The translations under genes and the position numbers were made by a program. A stretch of DNA of 64,000 bases from Lactarius indigo (lineage: Eukaryota > Basidiomycota > Agaricomycetes > Russulales > Russulaceae): positions 186,001-250,000 of the forward strand of contig JAFKAC010000028.1 in the NCBI GenBank assembly GCA_025766275.1, read 5' to 3'. Position 1 is the stretch's first letter; every line of letters starts with the position of its first letter. This document shows positions 8,544 to 21,250 of this stretch, one piece after another. Below the pieces are notes generated by a model, which was not told the origin of the DNA, searched no databases, and saw nothing but the letters and a program-made list of their open reading frames with translations.

Positions 8544-11500
8544 TTAAATTGTAATTCTGTAATCATGACGCGCTTTCGTTCTCTTCGAATTCCAGTCTCG
8601 ATACGCACGAATTACCGAATGGCCAACATAAGAGCACTGGTGGACTCCGGAGCCACCGACAATTTCATACATCCAAGTTTCGTAACAAAAATGGGGATCG
8701 GTACGCAACCACTCGCCCAACCACGGAAAATCTGGAATATAGACCAAACGGAAAACAAAGCTGGGTCTATCTCTCACTTCACTGATCTTGACGTATACGC
8801 CAAGGGATACCACAGGACGATGCGCTTCCTAGTAACGGATGTCGGAACCGAAGAAATCGTGCTAGGATACCCATGGTTGGCCACCTACGAGCCGACCATC
8901 AACTGGCGTGACGCGGTGATACATGAGGAAGTCATGCCGGTGGTGATCAGTACACAGGACAGTCTTCACCACCATACCGTCATCGCTGCCGCCCTTACTG
9001 ATGACCAGAAAGAGGAGATAGTCGAAACCCTGGACGAAGAGGACGTATACCTACGTGCCACAACATCCACGGAACTGGCGATCCAAGCAAAGAAAGAAGA
9101 ACCTCCAGTAGAACTGCCAGCAGTCTACCAGGCATTTCAGAAGCTCTTCAGCGAAGAAGCATCACAACGTTTTCCCCCCGCTAGACCGTGGGATCACGCA
9201 ATCGACTTTAAACCAAATACCCCATCCGCAATAGACTGCAAGATATACCCACTGACACAAGAAGAAGAGGGTAAGCTCAAGGAATTTCTAGATGAGAAAC
9301 TCAAGCAGGGGTACCTCCGCCCCTCCATCTCCCCGTATGCATCATCATTTTTCTTCGTTAAAAAGAAGGACGGAAAACTGCGCCCAGTACAGGACTATCG
9401 GGTGATCAACGCCCACACCATACGCAACCAATACCCTCTTCCCCTCATTCAAGACCTCATCTACGACCTCAGCAATGCGCACATCTACACAAAACTCGAC
9501 ATCCGCTGGGGATATAATAACATTCGCATCCGAGATGGAGATCAGGAAAAAGCGGCCTTCAAGACCAAGTTCAGCCTCTTCGAGCCGACAGTAATGTTCT
9601 TTGGCCTCACTAATTTGCCCGCAACGTTCCAGACGATGATGAACCACATCTACCGGGATACAATTGCGAAACATGAACTGCGCGGCACCGTCATTCGGGT
9701 TTACATGGACGACATCGGCATTGCAACGCGCGAAGGTCACGACTCCGCAGACCACATTGTGGCGGTCACAGACGTCCTTCGCGTCGCCCAGGACCACGAT
9801 CTGTATTTTAAGCTCGAAAAGTGCCTCTTCCACCAGCCTCGGATGGATTACCTGGGGGTAATCCTTGAAAAGGGGGTAACACGTATGGACCCGGTAAAAG
9901 TTCGGGGCATCAAAGATTGGCCAACGCCAACAAAAGTCAGGGACGTACGCTCCTTCTTAGGATTCTGTAACTTTTACTGCTTATTCATCCGAGGCTTTGC
10001 CACCCACGCCCGACCACTAAACCAACTTACGAGAAAAGATACCGAATGGCGGTGGACGGAAGCGGAAGATCGTGCATTCAAAACACTCAAACGCCTTGTT
10101 ACTGAAGAACCGGTCCTGGTGCACCCCAACTTACACGATCAATTTGAACTAGAAGTCGATGCCTCTGGGTTCGCGGTGGGTGCAGTCCTCTTACAAAAGA
10201 AAAGTGATGGGTGCAAGCACCCAATAGGATACTATTCTGCAACGCTAAGCAAGGCAGAACGCAATTACGACATTTACGACTTAGAGCTCCTTGCCATTGT
10301 AAAAGCTCTCCGGCACTGGCGTCCCTTACTCGCAGGGTCCCCGCATAAAATCAAAATATTCTCGGATCACCTAAACCTGCAATACTGGAAGACACCGCAG
10401 AAGATCAGTCGAAGGGGTCGCCCGGGAAGTATTAGAACTGATGGAATACAATTTCGAGATCCATCACATCAAAGGGAAGCACAACGGAAGAGCAGACGCA
10501 TTATCAAGGTGACCGGACTATGATCAGGGGGAAGATGACAACCAAGGTGTGGTCGTCCTACCTCCGGAAGTATTCATACAAGCTGCTAATGTTGCACGCA
10601 CACTGGAAATACACCCCATGATGCAACAACCGAGGCGGCGACAAGATCCCACCATAATCAAGACGTGGGTCGACGCCCACCGTCTCAAGAAGATAGAGGG
10701 AGAATGGTATAAAGACGGACGACTAGTTGTTACGGGACCAATGACAGCGTACCGAGCTATCATACACGACCACCACGACCTACCAGTACACGGACACCCG
10801 GGAATAAGTCGAACACAGCGTATCGTGGAACGACATCACTGGTGGCCGAATATTCGCAAGGATGTCTACGAGTACGTCACAGGATGCGCGGATTGTCAAC
10901 GGAATAAGGTCAATACCAGGCCAACCTGCGCCCCATTGCACCCGATCACCGCAATTACGGACGCCCCTCCTTTCCATACCATTGCTCTGGACTTCATTAC
11001 TAAACTGCCGATTTCACAATCGTACGATAGTATTTTGACCGTCACAGACCACGACTGTAGCAAGGCATCCATATTCATTCCATGCAACAAAGAGATTACG
11101 GCAGAAGATATGGCCATTCTGTACGTCAACCATGTGTTCAAACGATTCGGGTTACCGTGTAAAATTATTAGTGACCGCGATCCCCAATTCACTTCCAAGT
11201 TCACAAGAGAAGTATGCCATATACTGGGTATCCAGCAGAACATCTCCACAGCCTATCACCCACGAACAGATTGGCAGTCCGAACGAACCAATCAATGGCT
11301 TGAGCAGTACTTGCGATTCTGGACCAACGAATGTCAAGATAATTGGGCGGCGTATCTTCCTGTAGCAGAATTCGCTCACAACAATTGGCCCCACGAACAC
11401 ACGAAGCAATCCCCATTCATGCTCTTGATGGGGTATAACCCAACAACTGATTGGACGGATAAGCCATCCCCAATTCCAAATGTGATCACCAGACTGACAC

Positions 11501-12668
11501 AATTGAAAGAAGTGCGTCAGTTGGCCCAGGATCTCATCAAAAAGGCACAAGATAGTTGGATCCGGCATAAAGACACCCCACGCTATCAAATTGGCGATCA
11601 AGTATGGCTAGAAGGGAAGCACTTACGGACCAATCAACCCATGGCAAAATTAGCGGCGCGACGCCACGGACCGTTCAAAGTGATTCAGGTGATGTCCCCT
11701 TACAATTACCGCCTCGAACTTCCCACGCAGTGGAGCATTCATCCAGTGTTTCACATCGATCTTCTCACACCATACAAACGCACCACCTTTCATGGCGAGA
11801 ACTTCCCACGTCCACCACCGGATCTCGTGGAAGGTGAAGAAGAATATGAAGTCGAGGCCGTCCTGGATTCCTGGCACTTCGGCAGAAGGAGGAAGCTGCA
11901 GTATCTGATCAAATGGAAGGGATACCCAGACTCGGAGAACCAGTGGGTCGATAAGGGTGACGTATTCGCCCCGGAAGCAATAAAGGAGTATCAAACGGGC
12001 CGGATGACCGCACGACGTCTTAAATGCCAGCCCGTGGATGATCAGGGAGAGTATCACTCCTACATTCGATCCTCTCAAACCTCTATGCCCACTTCTCCTC
12101 TCAGACATGTCACCACAGCGATCCTCCTCAACCAGGTTGCACAGGACGCCGCCAACCTCGTCGAAGACGACCAAGAAACCGTGGTTCAACCGGTCCAGCT
12201 CACTCCGTACACACCTGCAAACTTGTGAACCAGGCATATCACCGCTCAAGAATGGGCTAATGTCCTACAGAGGTTCCCCGACCCGACTCAACAGCCCGAC
12301 GACAAGCAGCAGCATGCCGTCCCTCACATCTTCCAAGATGACAACAGCAATCGGGAACCCATCACAGTCATCCCCCCAGGTGACGACCTCATCGGCACAA
12401 GGGGAATCCTCCCTGCCAACCATCCCCTCGAAGACCCAACAGGAGTTAGAAGCAGCGGAGGACTGGCGGAGGGCGGCGAAGGAGTGGGCTGACGAACAAC
12501 TGCGCTTAGCGCAGAGGAGATTGAGCGAGTTGCGGCAGCGCTCCCTCACAACGAGGTTTACGTTGACAACAAGGATTACTACCCGGTCAGACACCCCCTC
12601 CTTCGAACGCACAGCCACCCTACTAATCCCCGAATCACCCCATGGCTCGTTCACACTGACGGAACCGC

Positions 12669-12676
12669 CATGTCTC
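12669..12676 (+). repeat. 8-bp target duplication of KDZ-L, left copy (right copy 42790-42797)
   Basis: CATGTCTC is present on both sides of the element. Removing the element and one copy restores the pol frame of gypsy A (GTAMS followed by RGRV). An 8-bp duplication fits the Zisupton/KDZ group. Confidence 0.9.
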
Positions 12677-12775
12677 CACATAATGACACAAATAATTAAC
12701 AATACATTCGTAAAACCCCATGTGCAAATGACCCTAATACATCGGCGAAACCCACGTGGGCCTACATAGTAAAGG
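12677..12775 (+). repeat. Left terminal inverted repeat of KDZ-L
   Basis: Reads CACATAATGACACAAAT and continues to CCCACGTGGGCC near 12750-12765. It pairs with the reverse complement of 42692-42789 (AGCCCATGACGCAAAT..., then CCCATGTGGGCCC) with many mismatches. KDZ-R starts with the same ten bases, CACATAATGA. Confidence 0.8.
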
Positions 12776-12790
12776 CAGACGTAAATCACG

Positions 12791-14860
12791 AATGGGCCTA
12801 TTAAATAGAACTGCCGAATTGTTCGGATGGGGCCAGCGACATCAGCTGGAGATACCTTACCATGATTAAGAGATGGGCCCACTACACAGAAAACACTTCG
12901 CAGGTGCTGCCGATAGTCTCAAATGGGCCCAATGTTATTCCTAAGTGATACTGCCGAATTCCTTGAATAGGCCCAGTGCTGCCCCTGAGACACGCTGCCG
13001 ATGGTCTCAAATGGGCCCAGTATTATTCCCCTGAAATGCTACCGATTGCCTTGAATGGGCCCATAATGGCTCCTAGGACATGCTGCCGATGGGCTCAAAT
13101 GGGCCCAGAATTGATCCTTGGTGAAATTGACAATTGTATCGAATGGGCCTGGTGCCAATCATAAGATATGCTGCCGATGGTCCCAAATGGGCCCGGTATT
13201 TTCCTAAGTGACACTACCAATTTCCTTGAATGGGCCCAGCGTTGCTCTTGATAGATGCTGCCGATGGTCTCAAATGGGCCCGGTGTTCTCCTAAGTGATG
13301 CTACCGATTTCCCTGAATGGGCCCAGTGCAAATCATAAGATATGGTACCGATGGTCTCAAATGGGCCCAGTGTTTTCCTAGGTGACACTACTGATTGCTT
13401 TGAATGGGCCCAACATTGCTCTTAATAAATGCTGCCGATGGCCTCAAATGGGCCCAGAATTGATCCTTGGTGAAATTGACGATTGTATTGAATGGGCCTA
13501 GTGTCAATCATAAGATATGCTGCCGATGGTCTCAAATGGGCCTGGTGTTTTCCTAAGTGATACTACCGATTGCTTTGAATGGGCCCAGTGTTGTTCTTCG
13601 GCGATTTCACCGATTGCTTTGAATGGGCCCAGCGTTGCTCTCGATAAATGCTGCCGATGGCCTCAAATGGGCCCAGAATTGATCCTTGGTGAAATTGACG
13701 ATTGTATTGAATGGGCCTAGTGTCAATCATAAGATATGCTGCCGATGGTCTCAAATGGGCCCAGTGATTTCCTGAGTGACATTCCCGATTTCCTTGAATG
13801 GGCCCAGTGTTGCTCTTAATAAATGCTGCCGATGGCCTCAAATGGGCCCAGAATTGATCCTTGGTGAAATTGATGATTGTATTGAATGGGCCCAGTGTCA
13901 ATCATAAGATATGGTACCGATGGTCTCAAATGGGCCCAGTGTTTTCCTAAGTGACACTACCGATTGCTTTGAATGGGCCCAGCGTTGCTCTTAATAAATG
14001 CTGCCGATGGCCTCAAATGGGCCCAGCATTGATACTTGGCGAAATTGCCGATTGCATTGAATGGGCCCAGTATCAATCAAGGTATGGTACCGACGGTCTC
14101 AAATGGCCCCGATGTTTTCCCAAGTGATACTACTGAAATCTTTGAATGGGCCCGGCACTGCTCTTAATAAATGCTGCCGATGGTCTCAAATGGGCCCAGT
14201 GTTGTTCGTCAGTGATACTACCAATTGCCTTGAATGGGCCCAGTGTTGCAAATGATTCGTGCTGCCGATGGTACCCCATGGACCCAGTGTTATTCCTGAG
14301 TGTTACTACCGATTGCCTTGAATGGGCTCAAAATTACTAGCGAGATACACTGCCAACAGGCTTAAATGGGCCCAGCATTGCTTGTGAGACATGCTGCTGG
14401 TGGGCTCAAATGGGCCCAGCATTGCCCCTTGATGACATCCCTAATCAACTCAATGTTGCTTATGAAAAGTTATGAGGGAAAGCACCGATGGTCTTGAATG
14501 GACCCCATGTTGTTTATGAGGGGTGCTACCGCCGGGCTTAGCATCACTGACAAACCACATTGGGCCCATTTAAGACCATCAGCAGCATTTCTTAAGAGCA
14601 ATTCTGGGCCAATTCAATCTAATCGGTAGTATATCACTTCGGAACAAGACTGCCGACTATGTTGGCTGGGCCCAGGCATGTTCCTGTGATGCGCAGCCAA
14701 CCTTCAATAGGCCCAGCCACCCATGGTCAGTCCTGAAATGTGTTGCTGATAGCTTTGAATGGGCTAAGAATCCTTTTAAGGGCCACCATAGATTGCCTTT
14801 AATGGCCTGAGCCCTTCCCTCCAGAGTGCTGCCGATGGTCCTGAATGGGCCCAGAATTCT
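12791..14860 (+). repeat. Left subterminal array of 44-bp monomers (KDZ-L)
   Basis: About 47 diverged tandem units of 44 bp. Each has an AATGGGCCCAG core, and many carry TGCTGCCGATGG about 30 bases later. The best-kept units lie at 13080-14060; 14400-14860 is degenerate. The reverse complement of the unit in the right array (40370-42660) has the same two blocks (CTGCCGA...TTGGCCC). The arrays are therefore inverted copies of one ancestral unit and are probable transposase-binding platforms. Open frames across this stretch are by-products of the repeat. Confidence 0.85.
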
Positions 14861-15039
14861 ATGGGAAGCACTGGCATATTTGTCTTGACATGTACCGCCT
14901 GAATGATCCCAGTGATACTCATTGTTGTCCATCGGCAGACTGTCATTCCCTGCGTTCTTGGCCGGCAAGCTCTTTTGAGCGCACTCATATGTTTTCCAAT
15001 CCGAAGCTTTAACATTTGGACTATATAACACTCGATATA

Positions 15040-16390
15040 CTACACAAGGTTCTGTACATCAGTATTGTCCAACTCCTCGATTATATCATCTATCACCTCA
15101 CTCATTTCCTTCTCCTGCTGATAGATATTCCATACCTGGGCATGGATTCGACAATTCCTTGATCCTTCAGCACGTAAGATGGCAACCCTGGTGCTGAGAT
15201 CAAACTCTTCTTGCTGTTGTAAAGCAGAATAGATGGTCAATGTTGCAAAACTCGGTAGTGGAATATACAGCGTACCAGTACCTGCTCGGGAGGATGCTGT
15301 ACTTGCACGTGAAGCACCTCCACACTTTCATCACCATGGCCTACCGGCACCTGTGAGTTGGAGGGAGATAGGTCATTCCCACCGAAAGTTCTGACTGTAT
15401 ACGGTGAGCAAGGTATGATTCGTAATCAGTCAAACTGGTACTCACTGTGTGCTACCGAATGGATTCCAACGCGCTCTCCAGCCTCGGTAGGTAGGGCCAA
15501 GTCCTCCCTAACATCTTCATTTGGCATCCCATCCTGTCGCGATGGTGCGCAGGTTATCCCCTGAGCATGGGCCCCAGGCGAGACTGGCGGTCCATCCCAA
15601 AGTTGTCCTGAGCCATTGGCGAGGGTGGCCCATCCATACCAAAACTCTCCAGATCTTGGACCTCATGGTCTGTATATGCAGAGTAAGACATGTTTTATAA
15701 TCAGTCAAAATGGTACTCACTGTGTGCTGCCGACGAGATTCCTACACTCTCTCCAACCTCGGCAGGTAAGGCCAAGTCCATCTGGTACTCACCACACGCT
15801 GCCGAAGGGTTTCCTACACACTCTCTAACCTCGGCAGGTAGGGCCAAGTCCATCCCAAAGTCATCTTGAGCCGTTGGTGAGGGTGGCCCATCCATACCAA
15901 AACTGCCCCCATCTCGCACCTCCTGAGGAGCCTCTGAGTTGGTGATGCCATGGCCTTTTGGCACCTCAGAGGCACTGGAAGGTGGGGCATGCTTGCCCCA
16001 TTCCCAAACTGTACATGCAGAGTTAGGGGTGAATGGAAATCAGTGAAAACGACACTTACCACGTGCTGCCTTGAGGCTGCCAATGGACCGAGTTGGCAGA
16101 GTAGGTGGAGGCGAATCCATCCCAAAGTCAGCTGGAACTGTAGGGGATGGAGATCCACCCATTCCAAAGTCGTCCTGAGCTACTGGGGATGGAGACCCGC
16201 CCATTCCAAAGTCATCCTGAGCTACCAGAGATGGCGATCCATCCATCCCAAAGCTGTGTTTACTTTCTGGGGATGACTCCCCACCCATGCCATAATCGTC
16301 TTGACCTTCGGCAGATAGAAGTGGATCTTCACTGATCCTGAGCTGTTGAGTGCTGACCAATATCGAAAGGGGAGAGCGAGATTGAGACAT
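15040..16390 (-). CDS. KDZ-L unknown protein with GMDGPPSPxAQDDF repeats
   Basis: Starts at MSQSRSPLSI (16390). Exon 1 has four to five copies of a 14-residue repeat (GMGGSPSPVAQDDF and variants). Each following exon begins with a similar block. At least three introns of about 50 nt (for example donor GTAAGTGTC near 16052, GTGAGTACC near 15722 and near 15448) have nearly the same sequence and end GTATACAG or GTACAG, so the exon-intron unit was duplicated in tandem. The last exon reads ALQQQEEFDLSTRVAIL... and ends DNTDVQNLV near 15040. Exon limits after exon 2 are tentative; the central exon near 15570 may hold a stop. I do not recognise the family. It is divergent from the neighbouring zinc-cluster gene. 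Confidence 0.55.
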
Positions 16391-16631
16391 GAAAGTAGAA
16401 TTTTCTGAGTGGAAATGGTCTGCGTGGAGTGGTCTGATGATGTAGCGATAAGTCGAATGAGTCGGCAGTATCTCGATTACTTATTATGCAAAGAAGAATC
16501 CATGTTCTGCTGAGTCAGGTTGTGAATGGATATTTCGGCAGCTCGGCAGCGGCACCACCCGTCGCTAGCACAACCTCAACCGACGTGGCAATTGACACCG
16601 CTGAACACATTGTTCTTTTTACTTCAACACC

Positions 16632-18492
16632 ATGACATCCCTTCTTTCCATCACATCAGTGATCGAAGCCGCCGTTGCTGCTTATGTCTCAGTCCGAGAC
16701 GTAACTGACAGGGCAGAATGGAAACGCCACCTTGAGAAGGAGAAGGTAAGTCCTTGTTTAGGTTTCCATTTGATCTCATCCCCATTTGAGTTAGGCCAAG
16801 GCAACAAAAGTCTTTCGGCAGGTCAAGAAGGACAATTCGGGGGAGGCGCCAGCACTGCATCCCACACTAGCGGCGCTCTACATCATATTAGACGCTGATG
16901 GTGATCTTTCAGAGATCACCAGGACAAACCCCGGCCTTAAGAGGCATAAGTATTACCAACCTGGGGCCAAGTTCCCCCAGGACATCTCGGACTTGTTGCC
17001 GAGCGAGGGTCGCTGGTGGGAAACCCTTGGTGAGTCATTAAAAACTGTCTCATTTGCTTTCTCAACGTCTCCCCACAGTTGCCGAGTCTCGAAATGTGGG
17101 ACCACCACCAAAGACGGTCCCACATCACCTGCCGAGGGTGAAGCTCATCCTGCTGGATCCACCTGCCGACTATGTGGCAATGCAGGTGGATGGGTCGCAG
17201 AAGGTGAGTAATTATATCTCTATTCCTCTGATCATTCTGACTTCCTCCAACAGTTGCTAAGGGCCACCCGCAACCGAAGGCAGCGCGAAGGGGCTGCCGA
17301 AGCTGCTGCCGTGGTCAATTCGAGGAAGCGTAAGCGGCCTTTGCCTTCAGGCGACAAGACCAAGAAGCGCCATGCGGGGCCCTCACGGCAGCAACGTAGG
17401 CCTGCAATCAATGACGAGGACGAGTTTGAGAGTGAGGACGATGACGACAACAGCAACAGCAACGACGACAGCTCCAGTGACGATGGCTATGAAGAAGAGG
17501 ACGAGATCGAGGAGGAGGAGGAGGAGGAGGAGGACGATGAGGTGGACAAGATCGACGATGACAACGACGACAATGACGACAATGACAACGACAATGACGA
17601 CGGCAAGGGAGGCGAAGAGGGTGAGGGAGAAAACGAGTATGAGAGGTATAAGTTCAAGGTGTGTATTCGTTATCTTTTCATTATTCGCAGCTGAAGGAAA
17701 TGTAAATAGTGCTCTCGATGCACCCGTGCAGGGGTCGACTGCCAGACAAGGCCGACAGGGCCTTGCATTCGCTGCAAGGAGAAGAAGCAGCAATGCAGTC
17801 TGATGCCCATAAACGCGAAGACAGGCAAGGCAGATCGGCGGATACTGACGGCCAAGCAGGTCTTCAAGTTCCGCCTTGAGCAGCTCAAGGGGAAGCAGCC
17901 GAGGCGTGGGGTCAGGGTGGGTTCAGACTCGGTAGCGTTTGCCTCAAGGATGGTTGGGAGGATGAAGCTGGACAGCGGGTCATCTCATGGCCATTCTCGC
18001 TCGGCAGCTTCGGTTTCACCGTCTGCAGCTGAGTCGCCCATCCCACCCTCTGTGGAGCTGTTCCCTGCTGTAGACGCAGCTGCTGAGCCCTCTGTCCCTA
18101 CTCCCACTTCAATTCCCATCATCTCTGCCGCCGCCGCCCCTTCCCCTGCTGCTGCAGTTCCTCCTACCACTGCTACCGCCATTCCCCCTGCCGCCGCCAC
18201 TCCCATTCCCCCTACCCCTGCTGCCGACTTTCCTGTTCCCATTGACGACCACTCCCCCTCCATAGCCCCCGCTCTCCATCGGCACGTGTCATCGAAGAGG
18301 AAGAAACTCGTGCCGTATGTCTTGGTGCCGAACCCACCACCCTCGGTCTCCTCGCGACAGCAAAGCTCTGCCGCCCAGGAGTCACAAGTGCCGTCTCCCA
18401 GCAGCAGCAGCATGGTGGCCTTGGAGAGAAGGGTAGCTGCGATTGAAGAATGGATACGCGCGCAAGATGAGAACTGGAAGGGCGGATTGTAA
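16632..18492 (+). CDS. KDZ-L Zn(II)2Cys6-type DNA-binding protein
   Basis: Five exons (16632-16745, 16822-17029, 17079-17203, 17254-17658, 17710-18492) with GT-AG introns of 49-76 nt give 544 residues in a continuous frame. The N-terminal domain contains SDLLPSEGRWWETL. A very acidic Asp/Glu tract follows (about residues 190-275). Then comes the cluster C-X2-C-X6-C-X7-C-X2-C-X6-C at 17710-17796 (about residues 285-313, CSRCTRAGVDC...CIRCKEKKQQC), which fits the fungal binuclear zinc-cluster rule. An Ala/Pro-rich linker leads to a C-terminal heptad segment (ALERRVAAIEEWI). Such proteins bind CGG triplets, and the motif scattered through this element contains CGG. A homologue with the same layout is in KDZ-R (51451-53188). 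Confidence 0.8.
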
Positions 18493-19114
18493 GACCTTTT
18501 TCTTACTTTACGCATTTTTTGGCATCGTTTTTGTTTTGTTTACTATTTCCCTCTGCCTCGGTATCTCTTTACATACTTGTCTCACATCTAGCTAGTTCAC
18601 TGCCCTACTGTACCATGTCTGTATCAAATACAATCTCCACTTGCTGTCTTGTTTCGCCCTGCGTGATTGTGAGTTGGTTGTGATGTTTCGGCAGCTGTTC
18701 AGAACTGGTCAAATAACTCACAAACGGTCCGATTTTATCGCTTAGAGTTGGCGGAGGATTCCTCAGCATTTGAGAATATCTACCTCCCCAAATATTTTCA
18801 GATCTCCGACATCTTATTTCCCAAGGCAGCAAAAATGTTGGCTTGAGCTGCCGCAACACTATATCATTGTCAAGGCATTTAATGGTGCTGAAAATTTGCA
18901 CAACACGTGTATAGATAGATATTTACATTACACTCTGAGTGACGCTTGGTACGAGTGAGAACCCAGAAAAGGGATGTGAGGGAGATACTAATCATCCGCA
19001 GCGGTGTATGCCCCTTGCCCCTCCTCCTTCTAGCGACCCACTCTGGTCCTGGCAGACATGCCGCTGCTCCTATTGGACACATTCACCTTCTAGAGTCAAT
19101 GAGGAAGCTATCAC
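18493..19114. other. Spacer between two convergent KDZ-L genes
   Basis: AT-rich non-coding stretch between the stop of the zinc-cluster gene and the stop of the companion gene. It has one TCGGCAG (18691). I see no RNA gene and no clear terminator signal beyond T-runs near 18500-18540. Confidence 0.5.
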
Positions 19115-20753
19115 TTACTGAATTTGCTTAGCCCGCTCTGTAGGCCGCGTTACGCGCGCTGAGCGCCGAGTGTCATTCTGTGTATTTGTCAAACGGCGAT
19201 CAACTTTCTGGCGCTTGGAGGGGGGGGTATCGGCAGTTACCTGGGTGAGAGGCCCTGAGTTTCAAGGCGCTAGATTGAATTTAGGTCACTTACTTGGTCG
19301 TCAGGGGAGCGTTCCTGGGCAGGACCCGCCCTTGAGCTGCCGATGGGAGCTGGGTGCTGCGTGATGATGCGAGGGCGAGGACGAGTGCGAGTGTGAGGAG
19401 GTGGAGGCGGAGGTGGGGGGTTGGGAGGGTGTGGGGGCAGCATTCCCCCATCTTCTTGCATCGGCAGCTCCTCATGAGGCTGCTGACCATTGGCGCTCTG
19501 GTGAGGGTGAGGCCTAAGTTACAGAAACATAAGGGAGCTCAGTTACTTACACTGCTTGGACTCCCAGCACCATCTTCTTGGCTTTGTCCATTAGACCCAC
19601 CCCCGGTTGAATGCTCACCATCATAATGCCTGTTAGCCTTATCCACTTTCTTGAAGCGGAATGGGATCTCGCCGGCAGCTCGCCTCTGTATCCAGTGCTT
19701 GAGTAGGGAGTTGGCGTCATGGAGACGAATGTGATGGTATTGTGTCAGAGTGACCCCCTCCGGCCCATGGGACCCTTCCCTTGCACCCACCGGCAGCAAT
19801 CTCTGAGAATCAGATAACTGGCTAGGTCGGCAACAGGGAACTGTAGTTCACTCACGGTACATCTCACTCATGAACTTGCCAATGACCACCTTCTTGTACA
19901 TGAGGCCCTCGCGATCAATGTCTTCCCATTTCGGCAGCACAGGGTACCCATTTTCGTCCATTGGCAGCTTCACCTTAGGGGTTTTATCCTTCCTTTTTCT
20001 GTCCTCTTCACCGCTATCGGCAGGGTATTCCCCTACGAAGGTGTCATATTAGCACATTTCTCTTGAAGTGAAATAGACGCTAACCAAAAGACTCGGCAGT
20101 CCATCTTGAGAACTCCTCAACCAGTGGGTCCTTTGACCAGCCTTTGTACCGGGCTTTGAAAGAAGTTCCGCCCAGCTCGTCATTGTTGTCATAGCTATTT
20201 GATAGGTTGTTAGATTGTAAGTATATAGCTTTGTATACGCACAACATGATCGAGGGTCCGTCATCATCACAATACCCCCCCAAAATAGCAACGCGCACTC
20301 CATATTGGCGGTACATGGTCTCAGAAAAGTCCTGGATTGTATGAATACCGTGCTTCTCAAACATCCTTGGTGAGATTTAGTCAACTTCCATCTGGTAAAA
20401 TGATTGGCATGTACATACCGCTGCTGCTGCCGAGGAGGTACACCTTGCTCTGCCCATTTCTTCGCCTCTGCTCGGTACTTCACCTGTGTGTCTTCATCCA
20501 ACCTTTCGCCAATTAACTTCACAGCCTTCCTGTAACAGCCGAGGTAGCTTCGTGATCCTGGCGTTGACCCAGACATTTCAACAGCCATCTTGTCCAGTTC
20601 CTGCCGGTGATGGTCAATCAAAATGTCGTGATATGTCCATCGTTTGCGACGAAAGCTGAATCTTTTGCGCTCCTGTCGGCACTTGTTGTAAAGGTACCGG
20701 CGGACAAGCTGCAAAATATCAGGGCTGGACAATGTAGCCAAGAGTGCACATAC

Positions 20754-21219
20754 TGTAACGTCGTCATGACGTTGGCTCGACTTGAGCTCGACTGAGGCGA
20801 TAACAACTTAGCGGATGCCTTGAAGACACGAAGGTCCAAGCGTAGACAGCGGTGAACACCTGAAGGTGCACGGTTCTTGTAAGAGGAGGCGAGAGAGAGA
20901 GAGCAGGAAACAAGTGACGATTCGAGAAGACCAAGATGGCGTGTCTTGGTCTTCGCGAGACAGTTTAAATACACAAGCTAGCAGACTTAGAAGTGCTGCT
21001 ATGAGTCCTCGTAGGTAGCGTCCGACGTATCGCGTAAGTATCTCAAACCCTAGTACTACTAGTACTAGTATCGGTGGCGTCCATCCTCAGTCAGCTATCA
21101 GTACCGTATCTCCTATCGTGTTACCATATCACCGTGCCGTCGTAAGTAAGTCCGCAACTAATATACCTTACCGCCGTAGTTGCAACCGGTACAGTAAGGG
21201 TATGAACCAAAACGTGACA
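20754..21219 (-). repeat. 3' LTR of gypsy C
   Basis: 466 bp, TG...CA, nearly identical to 28043-28508. The polypurine tract (read as CCTCCTTTTC on the plus strand) lies next to it at about 21223-21233. Confidence 0.95.
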
Positions 21220-21250
21220 TCACCTCCTTTTCTAGCGTGAGACCCCAGAC

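Larger units (their letters stand above)
8493..12676 (+). pseudogene. pol: Pol of gypsy A, main part, degenerate
   Basis: Protease (LVDSGATDNF), RT (YMDDIGIAT), RNase H, integrase and chromodomain are all recognisable and closely match B. The frame is broken by a one-base insertion (an extra G near 10415, after KISRR) and by TGA at about 10510 in the conserved ADALSR-PDYD motif. Further TGAs lie near 12226 and 12490 in the tail. From about 10549 to 12228 integrase and chromodomain are open again in the expected frame. The tail is cut at 12676 by KDZ-L and resumes at 42790. Confidence 0.9.

Noticed and set aside
12791..14860. Regular array resembling a CRISPR or a satellite centromere
   Set aside because: Units are directly adjacent with no unique spacers, the period is the same as in the other end array, and the array lies inside clear transposon ends in a eukaryotic sequence.
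17254..17640. The acidic Asp/Glu repeat taken alone as a histone-chaperone or HMG-tail gene
   Set aside because: Splicing joins it in frame to the zinc-cluster exon, so it is an internal acidic region of one protein.
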